From Nicotiana tabacum (lineage: Eukaryota > Streptophyta > Magnoliopsida > Solanales > Solanaceae), in assembly GCF_000715075.1 (NCBI RefSeq), contig NC_134103.1:56016230-56080229 (forward strand): a stretch of DNA of 64,000 bases. Reading direction: 5' to 3'. Below, in pieces: positions 53,601 to 64,000 of this stretch. The position numbers and the translations under genes were made by a program. The notes beneath the pieces are model-generated. The model was not told the DNA's origin. It did no database searches and saw only the letters and a program-made list of their open reading frames with translations. How positions within the stretch are numbered: position 1 is the stretch's first letter; every line of letters starts with the position of its first letter.

Positions 53601-56600
53601 CATATTCCACATTTTGAACATATTCTCAAATGGTAAGATGACATGATGAAGCATTTAGCATACACATTGAACAACACATCCTTCAACACAACCACATTAG
53701 GAAAAGCCAATTCAATAATGATCAAGGACTTACTCTAATTACATGAACGCCGTGGGATTCGATTCTAAGAAGAATGGGGGTTTAGACAGCATACCTTAAT
53801 TGAGCTCCTTAAAACTCTAAGATGTTCCAGAATATTAGCCACTTCAATCTATTTTAGCAATATAATAAAATTGAACCAAAATTAGGAAGATGAACATGGT
53901 TTTAGCTCATTTGAGTATATTATCAAACACTAGGTGTGTATCAATGTTTTAAGCCCCTCTTTGTGGAAGATTCCATCTTTTCCCAACCCATTCTCTATCA
54001 TTTTTAGCTCACAAATTTCCCACATACCTTAGGAACACATGCATGCAAAGTAAGCACTCTCATCCCCATGAATTACCTTACTAATGGCCCATTCTAGTTA
54101 CATTTTAAAATTAAGAGTTTGGGTGATAGAATCTTACCTCGTAGGAAGAAGACCTAGGCGCCTCTCTTGATAATCTTCAAGATTTTAAGTGAGAATTGAA
54201 GAACAATTTAATGAAGATCACTTCTCCCTCTAGGACCCTCTCTCTTACTCTAAAAATATCAAAAAATATGCTCAAAATGGTCCATGGGGTGTGTTTTAAT
54301 AAAATAGGGTCGGGTTTAAAAATCCCAAAAATGTAGCTCCGAAACATGGTTTGTGATCGCATATGCGATCGCATAATCAATATGCGGACCGCATATCGGT
54401 CACATAATCAGTGACCAAAATAGCCAAGAACATGTCCGTGTCTGCGGTCACTATGCGGCCCGCAGACCTGTTCTATAGTCATATAATGAACCGCAGAACA
54501 ATTATGCGGTTGCATAGTCGATCGCAAAATTTCATCCAAATAGGCCCAATTAACTGCCTCACTCTGCGGCCATTATGCGGTCCGCAGAGTAATTCTGTGA
54601 TCGCATAATGGACCGCAATTATGCATTTCACTGCCAAACATTTTCCTTTACAATTCAGTGGATTGTTCAACCCAAAAAGTCCGAACTGCGGCTCGCTTTT
54701 CTATAATACGCAACACGTAAAACCAATTCGGCACCGACCAATTGAAGATTTGCAGACTGTAGAACATATCTGCAATCCATTATGTGACGCCACAAAATCA
54801 CATCGAGGTGTCAGATCGAGATCTACAAGTTATGTCTGCAACAACATCAAATATATAGAGCACAAATCTATTCTATGGTCCATTCCGCGACCGAGAAGCT
54901 TTCTGAGGGGTATTTTTGTTCAAATCTGGCACACATTTTTTGGACCCTATAAATAGAACCTTTAGGATATCTAGTGGACATATCTCACTTTCTAGAGCAG
55001 CTTTTTATCTTCTTCCTCTTGAATACTTTTTTTTATTGTTGCAGAAGATTTAACGGAGAATATTCCATTTTTGGCTTCGTCTACATTAAAACTTTTGTAA
55101 GCTTTAATTTCTATTAAATATAGTTATTGTTCTTTAATATTCATGTCTAGATACATATTTTAGCTACAGTTGTGATACCCTTTGTGTAACAACCCGATCA
55201 CTCGTTTTGAGTTCTAGCATTTCATTCTATAATTTGAGATTTTTAGCAGCTTTATACAGTGTATTATGACTAGCGTGCGTGGTTATTTTTGATTTTCTAG
55301 TGGTTCAGGATAGATTTGTTAGAGTGATTCTCAATTTAGAAGCTTTAAATTGAAAGAGTTGACCAATGTTTGACTTATCAATAAACGACCTCGGATTTTG
55401 ATTTGATTATTTCAATAGTTTTGTATAAAATTTTTAGACTTGCGCCTATGTTTGGATTTGAATTTGGATGTTCGTAAGAAGTTTTTGGCTCTATTTGTTG
55501 AAAGTTGGCAATTTAAAGAAGGGGAGAGTTCATAAATTTGGCCGGGAGATGACTTCGATGTTATTGGACTCCTATTATGGTTTTGAGACCTCAGTTGGGT
55601 TCATTTAGTTGTTTGGAACTTATGTGTAAAGTTTGGTTGTGATCCGAAATGTATAAGTGTAATTCGGTCGCGTTCGGCGAAATTTGAAGGTTTGAAAGTT
55701 AAGAGAATAATTTTGATCTTCGATTCTTTCTTTTGATGTTATTTATGATTTTTTGAGCTATTGGATAAGTTTGGATACTGTATTTGGACTTGTTGGTATG
55801 ATTGGTCGAGGTCCCAGGGATCTCGGGTGTATTCGGGGTGGTTGTGAACCATTTTGGTGATGTTTGGAGTTGCTGGTTTTTAGCAGGTGTCACTGTACTT
55901 CGCGAAAGAGATCAGGGCTATGCGTTCGCGAAGTGTGTTTTTGGTGCTGGGTCTGTTGTTCTTCATGTTAGCAGGGTAATAGTTACGTTCACATCATATT
56001 GGTTCCAAGGGTCATGCATTCGCGATTGGATGACGCGTTCGCATAGAATTAGAGCTGGCAGGGCAGGATTAAGCCTTTGCATTCGTGAAGGTGTTTCCCG
56101 CATTCGCGAAGGAGGGGGGCTATTGGCTATCACGATCGCGATCACGAGGCCACGATTACAAAGGTATTTGGTCAGTGGTTGTGGTTTGTGCTTTACAAGC
56201 ACAGAGCAGCGGTCTCGTTCGTGAAGTGTACCGCTGGGTAGAGTTTATAAATTGTCATTTCGGTACTTTTACCAATTATTTCATATTTTGATCCATATAC
56301 TTGGAAATAGGCGATTTTTCTTGGGATTTTAATACAAGACCTTGGGCTAAGTGATGTTTACTCATTTATGGTATTATTTTAAGAATTTATATAAATTATT
56401 AACACCCAAAATATGGAATTTTGTGATGGAATTTGAGGTTTTGACTAAACTTTAAGAGAGTGTATTTTGATGATTTGAGTATCGATTTGGACTCAGTTTT
56501 GGAATCTAATTATATATTTGGATTCGGTAGTTTATGGGTCATCGGATTTGGTATTGGTTCCGAATTTCGGGCATGCATGCCCGGATTGACTTTTGTTGAC

Positions 56601-59600
56601 TTGTTGAGAATTCTTCAAATATCGAAGCTTTATGAATCGGGATTGCTTACAATTACATTATTTGACATTCTTGATTGATGATTGTCTTGGATTTGCGCTA
56701 TTGGAAGGCTAGAGAGAGATTTTACGTGATTTATTGTTGAAGGCTAGCCTGGATGAGCTAAGTATCTTGCCTAATCTTATTAAGGGAATAACCCTTAAGA
56801 TATGACTTTGTTTACCTAATTAAAATATGTGAGGGGCGACTTATATGTGAGATGACGAGCGTATATACAAGTGCTATGTATGATTCATGACCAGAGTAGT
56901 TTTTAGGTTGTACTATGCCTTGATTTAGATACTGTGATTCTTGCTATTGTGCTTTATATGTTTTTATGACTACGTGAACTCTATGAATCATGCTACAGCT
57001 CATGTGTAGGTGTTTATTCCCCGTTGAGCATGATATTTTCTATTGTACGATGTATCCGCCTGATTGAGTTGTAGTTGTACACTTTGCACATGCATATACC
57101 TTAGCATGCTATTTTCCTCAACCCATGAGTATGTGATTTGATATATGTTATTTGTACATGAATTCTTGTATATTATTTGTGTGTGATGGACTGGATTGAC
57201 AACATGTGAGTGGTCCGTGTGGGTTGAGTTATGATGGCACGTGAGTTATTCATGTGGCTGTTATGATTATGGCATGCGAGTTATCTGTGTGGTTATAGTA
57301 CGTGAATTGTCCATGTAGCGTGTGGTTAAGGATCCATCCCCCTATGGTTACCCTCTCATGTTTATCTCTTGATGGTGTACACACAGGTTGTGAGAAACCG
57401 ACGGGTTTCTGATTAATGTGGATTATGAAAAATTGATCATTGGTTGGACTTTGCATCTCTTCTCTATTTGCAAACTCCTTGAATGAATACTTTATTTATA
57501 CTGCATATCTTCTCTATATTCTAGCTCCGGAATAATACATGCCTTTTATGCATATCTTCTCTGTATGTTTCTTTACTTGATGAAATGATTCATAATATGT
57601 GGCATGACTGAAACTGTGTTAAGTGAACCTTGATCCTCATTCGAGGACGAATGATCTTAAGTGGGGGAGGATGTAAGGACCCGTAAAAATTTTAACCAAA
57701 AACTCGGGGTTTCGTGGTGCCAAGTTAGATTCCTGCGTTATTTTAGTAGAAATTCTAGCTCGCCGCGGTTCGGACTTTTTGGATTGAATAGTACCCTACG
57801 GACTGAGAGGAAAATATTTCGCAGAAGAACGCATTTCTGCGGCCTATTATGTGGCCGCATAATCACTCTACGGACCGCATAATGGCCGTAGAGTGAAGCA
57901 ATAAGTTTGGCCAATTTGAGATCAGTTTTGCGGTCGATTATGCAACCGCATAATCGATATGCGGACCGCATATCGGTCGCATAATTCCTCTTGGGTTTCT
58001 GCGGAGGGAGTTCTGCGGTGCATTATGCGACCGCAGAATAAGTTTGCGGACCGCATACTGGTCGCATAACCATTATGCGGTCGCATATGCAACCGCAGAC
58101 CTGTGTCGGGGCACCATTTTTCTTAATTTAAAACCCGACTCCCATTCCGTTAAAACAACCCTTAGGTCTATTTTGAGCTCATTTTCTGATACTTCTAGAG
58201 TGAGAGAGAGAGGGTTCAAGAGGGAGGGCCTAATTTTCATCAATCGATCTTCAACCATCACTCAAAGCTTGGAAATACTCAAGTAGAGCACCCAATTTCT
58301 CCATCCAAAAAGGTAAAATTTTATCACCCCAACTCTTAATTTCAAACATAGCTATAATGGGGTACTAGGGTAATACTTCATGGGTATGAAAGTGGTTCAT
58401 CTTGCATGCATGTGATAAAGAGTGTGGGAAAAATAAAAAGTGAACTAGAACTATGAACATTTTTCCTAATTATGGGTTCAATTTGTATATTGCAAAAATA
58501 GATTGAGGTTGCTAAGGGTTCCGGATAATTGTAGAGTCTAAAGAAGCGCAATTGAGGTATGTATGGCTAACTCTCTTCTTCTTAGAATCGAACTCCTGGT
58601 ATCCAAATAATTGGTGTAAGTTCTAACTTGATTATACTAGAATTGTTTGCCTTAGTGTGTTTGATTGAAAGATTCATGTTCCCTCATTATTTTAGATGGT
58701 TACCATGTCATCTTGCTATTTGAGAACGTAATTATGATTTCCCAAGCTCCTTCCCTTATGTGTGAAATGCCTTATGTGATGGTACTTATCGACATGAATG
58801 ATGATGTTATTTGAACAAATACAAAGGGAAAGACTTGAATTGTTAAATGTGTCCAAGTGCCAAGAACTACTTAATAAATGAGGTTGTTTGTGCCATGTAA
58901 TGAAGATGGGAAAGAAATGTGAATTGAGTGGACAGTTGAAAGAGGTTACGTCTCAAGTGAGATGGCTTAGCCGATCGGGCCGAGATCGGACGCCATACTG
59001 TACACATGGCGGCATTTGTATTGGAATTATTGAATTACATTGTGGATATGGATATGTCTCACTTGAGATGGCTTAGTCGGTTGGGCCGAGACCAGACTCC
59101 ATGTAAAAACACGGTGGCATTGTGAGTTATGGCTTGGCACTAAAGATTATTAATCTAAAAAAGGATGGAAAGATTGAATTGGAAACTACGTGATCCTTAC
59201 TTGGTATTTTTTTTGTATTTCTATGAAGTACTTATTGATTATTATGACTGCCTTCTCTTTGTTTCACTGTTCATTCTACTAAGATTAGTGTTTGCCTTAC
59301 ATACTAGTACTATTCGACAGTACTGACGTCCCTTATACCGGGGGCGCTACATCTTTGAATGGATGTAGGTGGTTCCATCGCAGATAATGCCGATCGCAGA
59401 TAGTGGTGCTCTCTTTCTCTCCTCACAGAAGTTTTGGTGAGCCCCATTTCTCCTAGGGGTCATGTAGTCCTTCTTTGTATAAGTTTTCACATTTTGAGGT
59501 ATAGCCGGGGCCTTGTTGCCGGCATTGTCATGTTGCTTTTTTGTATCCTTAGAGGCTCCGTAGACGTTTATGTAGGTCATGTATGTATGTTGGGGCAGTC

Positions 59601-62600
59601 GTTGGATCGAGTTGTATTTTTGAAAACTTAACTATGGCATAATGCATATAATGAAAAATGAACTAGCAACATTTATATATTTATATAACTGATCTCTCCC
59701 CTATTTTAAAAATGGTGACGCATTCCCTTTTTGGATCATGAATAAGTAGGGTAGGAGAGGTTTACTAGGCTTGCTCGACCGGGTTCACTCGGTTGAGCGC
59801 CGGTCGCGCTCCCCGAGGTTGGGGCATGACAAACTTGGTATCAGAGCCTAAGGTGTTAAAGTGTCCTAGGATGTCTCGGAGCCGCGTCTAGTAGAGCCCT
59901 TCTTATCGGTGTGTTGTCGACCACATCTATAATTAGGGGGCTACTTGGACATTTAAGAATGATATCCTTCATTATTGTTCTATATCGTGCGATAGAGCGG
60001 AACGTGAGGTTGTTTTCCCCTAACTCGTGCATTGTTCTAACTTTCAGTAAATGGCACCTAAGAAGAGAGTGAGAATTGGCCAAGAAGCCAATGCCACACC
60101 AGGAGTGTCTGTTGATCCCTTACTTGATAATACGGGTGAGGATAATCCCCCTACTATCACACTGCCTGATTCGTCTACTCCAGAACAGACTACCCCAGTT
60201 CCTATACCCGCGGAGGGTGCAACAATCCCTCCCGCCGATATACCTGTTCCACCTCCAGCCCTAGCTCCAGGTCCCGGTATTTCTGATAGGGATTTTAGGG
60301 GAGCTATTCAGATGCTGACTCAGTTAGTAGCTTCTCAGGCCCAGAGGTCAAATGTTGCACCCACCTTATTTAGCTCGCAAGAGGATTCTTCTAGTTCCAG
60401 GGTAAACAAGTTCCTTCAGTTAGACCCTCCAGTGTTCACAGGTACTGATCCCGGGGCAGACCCTCAGGATTTCATTGATGAGATGCATAAGACTCTCCGA
60501 GTTATGCGTGCTACTGAAGTAGAGGGAGTAGAGTTGGCCTCTTATCGTCTGAAAGGGGTGGCATATTCCTGTTTTGAAATGTGGGAAGATTCCAGTGAGG
60601 TGGGGAGCCCTCTGGCGAGATGGAGTGAGTTCGCGGATGCCTTCATAGACTATTTCTTGCCAGCCGAGACTAAGGCAGACCGTGCTGTGGAGTTTGAGAC
60701 CCTTAAACAGGGTAGTAGGAATGTGTGGGAGTATCATATGGAGTTCATGCGCCTGTCAAAGTATGTTGTTCATATGATGCCGACTATGGAGGCAAGAGTG
60801 TGTCGATTTGTGCAGGGCCTTAGCCCTTTGGTTATTAATGAGGCTGCCACAGCTGCTCTAAATTCTGACATGAACTATGGAAGGATAGTGGCATTTGCCC
60901 AAGCTACGGAGGCTCGAAAGTTAAAGCTCAGGATGGAACGGGAAAGTAGTAGTAGGTCCCGATCAGCGGGCAACCTTGGGGACTCATTCGGAGATGGGAG
61001 ATCAGCTTCTCGGGGAGGATCATCAGGGCCATCCCAGTCTTATGCTCAGTCTTTAGCTAGTGCCCCGCCGTCAGGACACGGTCAGCTGTGGGGGAGTCGC
61101 TTTAGGCTCGGTCAGGGCAGCAGGGGGTCCTACCATCAGGGCCGATCAGGAGGGAAATTCCAGTAGCAGCAGAAGGCCCCATGCCCTAAGTGTGGGAGGA
61201 TACCTTCGAGAGTCTGCTACCTGGACATGCTAGTATGTTACGGATGCGGAATAAGATGCCATATTCAGAGGGAGTGTCATGCATTCCGTCAGGGTGCAGG
61301 CAGGGGCACAACTCAGTCATCCAGTCCTACAGCTACCACATCTTCAGCACACCCTCCAGCTCGAGGCTCTTCAGCACCCGCAGGGCGTGGTACAGCTAGG
61401 GGTGGTGCACAGAGTTCGGGTGGACCCAGCCGATTCTATGCTATGAGTGGTCGATAGAGTGCGGAGGCTTCCCCGAATATCGTCATAGGTATATTGACTA
61501 TTCAATCTCATGATGTGTATGCCCTTATTGATCCCGGATCTTCTTTGTCCTATATTACTCCTTATGTTGCTATGAGCTTCGGGATAGAACCGGAACAACT
61601 TCATGAGCCGTTCTACGTATCTACTCCGGTTGGTGAGTCTATTATGGCCGCACGGGTTTATAGGGATTGTGTTGTCATGGTGCATAGTCAGGATACCATG
61701 GCCGATCTTATTGAACTAGGGATGATTTATTTCGACGTAATAATGGGAATGGATTGGCTTTATTCATGTTTTGCCAAACTCGATTGCCAAGCTAGAATCA
61801 TGAGGCTTGAGTTTCCTAACGAGCCAGTTGTTGAATGGGAGGGGAATAATGTTATGCCAAAAGGTAGGTTTATTTCTTACCTTAAGGCCACAAAGATGAT
61901 CAGGAAGGGGTATATTTACCATTTGGTTCGAGTTATGGACACCACTGCTGAGGTGCCTACCCTTGAATCTATACCAATTGTGAATGAATTCCTCGATGTA
62001 TTTCCGGATGAGCTCCCTGGAATTCCTCCAGACAAGGAGATTGATTTTGGGATTGATGTGATGTTGGGCATGCAGCTTATCCATACTACTTTATAGAATG
62101 GCGCCAGCAGAATTAAAAGAGCTAAAGGAACAGCTAAGGGATTTGCTAAAGAAAGGTTTCATCCGACCGAGTGTGTTGCCTTGGGGAGCACCAGTTCTCT
62201 TTGTCAGGAAGAAAGATGGATCGCTGCGGATGTGTATTGATTACCGGCAACTCAATAAAGTCACAATAAAAAAAAATACCCATTTCCTAGAATAGATGAT
62301 TTGTTTGATCAATTACAAGGTGCTAAGTTCTTCTCCAAAATTGATTTGCGGTCCGAGTACCATCAATTGAAGGTAAGGGAGCAGGATATTCCAAAAACAG
62401 ATTTCAGAACTCGGTATGGGCACTTTGAATTTTTGGTAATGTCTTTCGGGCTAACAAATGCCCCGACAGCTTTCATGGATCTTATGAATCGAGTCTTCAA
62501 GCCGTTCCTCGACTCCTTTGTGATAGTATTCATTGACGACATCCTTGTGTATTCACGAAGTCAAGAGGATCACGCCGATCACCTCAGGGCAGTTCTACAA

Positions 62601-64000
62601 ACTCTTCATCAATACCAATTGTATGCAAAGTTCTCAAAATGTGAATTTTGGCTTGAATCTATTACATTCCTAGGTCATGTCGTCTCCGGAAAAGGAATCA
62701 AGGTTGATCCTCAAAAGATGCAGCGGTGAAAGATTGGCCTAGACCTACTACTCCAACAGAGATTCGCAGTTTCTTGGGTTTGGCCGGGTATTATAGGAAG
62801 TTCGTGGAGGGGTTCTCCACTCTTGCCTCCCCATTGACTAAATTGAGCTGAAACCTCTTCCAGAAATTAGCTGTGAATTGGGCCTCTCGATCGAAAATGA
62901 TGGAAACTGGAGTGCCATGAAGCTTGACTATTTCCTTGATATACAACTGAGCATATTGTTCCGTAGTGTCGGTGGATTTAACTGGTAAAAAGTGTGCTAA
63001 TTTCGTGAGTCGATTCACGATCACCCAAATTGAGTCAAACTTACGCGGAGTGCGCGGTAACCCTACCACAAAATCCATGTTGATCATTTCCAATTTCCAC
63101 ATTGGAATTTCCATACTCTGAGCTAACCCACCGGGCCTTTGATGCTCGGCCTTCACTTGTTGACAGTTTGAGCATTTTTCCACAAAGTCCGCCACATCCC
63201 TCTTCATGTTATTCCACCAGTAAACTTCCTTGAGGTCATGATATATTTTTGTAGAACCTGGGTGCACGGAATATCTAGAAGTATGAGCTTCTGCCATGAT
63301 TCTTTCCCGAAGACCATCTACATTTGGAACACATAGTCGCCTTTGGTACCGTAATGTACCGCCATCCACGCCAAGAGAAAAGGCCTTAGTCTTGTGTTTA
63401 TGAATCCCCTCCTTCAGCTGCACCAACACTGGATCATTGTATTGCTTCTCCTTGACCTCCGTCACAAGCGATGATTCCGCCCTATTCCGCACAATCACTC
63501 CCCCTTCATTAGAGTCCGCAAGACGAACTCCCAAACTGGCCAACTGGTGAACCTCCCGGGCCAAGGGCCTTTGACATGCCTCCAAGTGAGCCAAACTACC
63601 CATAGATTTCCGACTAAGAGCATCTGCCACCACATTAGCTTTCCCCGGAGGATACAAAATGTTGATGTCATAATCTTTGAGCAATTCAAGCCACCTTCTC
63701 TGCCTTAAGTTCAATTCCTTTTGCTTAAAAATGTACTAAAGACTCTTGTGGTCTGTGAATACATCTACATGGACTCCATACAAATAATGACGCCAAAGTT
63801 TTAATGCAAAAACCACTGCCATAAGCTCTAAGTCATGAGTTGGATAATTCTTTTCATGATTCTTAAGTTGCCTTGAAGCATATGCTATAACCTTACCATG
63901 TTGCATTAATACACACCCAAGACCGATCCTTGAAGCATCGCAATACACCACAAACCCCTCGGTACCCTCTGGCAGGGTCAATACCGGTGCCGAAGTCAAT

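Overview
The window is plant nuclear DNA, most likely Solanaceae and probably Nicotiana. The pointers are chromovirus-type Ty3/gypsy elements with 2-3 kb LTRs, a Mutator-like element that carries a Ulp1-type protease gene, a hAT element with CAGRGGCGGATYYA-like ends, and one intron-containing housekeeping gene, importin subunit beta-1. The genus is an inference. About nine tenths of the window is transposable element sequence; the only clearly intact host gene is importin beta-1 at 47939-50683 (minus).

Layout. 1-4060: gag start and 5' LTR of a minus-strand Ty3/gypsy element (A), cut by the window edge. 4061-8758: low-information DNA with a (TA)n(TG)n microsatellite and an old LTR end (6720-8173). 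8770-32613: a Mutator-like element of about 24 kb. Its transposase gene (plus strand, 10139-24801) and a DUF1985/Ulp1-peptidase-like gene (minus strand, 25876-31721) face each other tail to tail. Both genes are broken by stops. Four inferred introns, two in each gene, are filled with tandem repeats of 43-44 bp (86 bp dimers in one array) built on one palindromic core, AAGGAC-N5-GTCCTT. A 10.4 kb Ty3/gypsy element (C, 11891-22288) sits inside one of these arrays. 32903-34013: a non-autonomous hAT element. 34314-45408: a full-length Ty3/gypsy element (B) with a perfect 5 bp target duplication, in which an internal segment of about 9.6 kb has been inverted with breakpoints inside both LTRs. 45414-47938: degenerate repeats, a Tourist-like MITE and the importin 3' flank. 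47939-51750: importin beta-1 with a 5' UTR intron. 52378-59831: LTR remnants of two further families. 59832-64000: gag-protease-RT of element D on plus, joined at about 62846 to its RNase H-integrase segment on minus, which is a second internal inversion.

Within each Ty3/gypsy element, gag packages RNA, protease cuts the polyprotein, RT/RNase H makes cDNA and integrase (with a chromodomain-like tail) inserts it. All copies here carry stops, frameshifts or changed catalytic residues and look dead. In the Mutator-like element the transposase would act on the terminal repeats; the role of the Ulp1-like partner is not known from this sequence. The most unusual features are the palindromic minisatellites shared by introns of both Mutator-borne genes, the two internal inversions, and a repeated LTR design in which different families carry different GC-rich tandem repeats at the same LTR positions.
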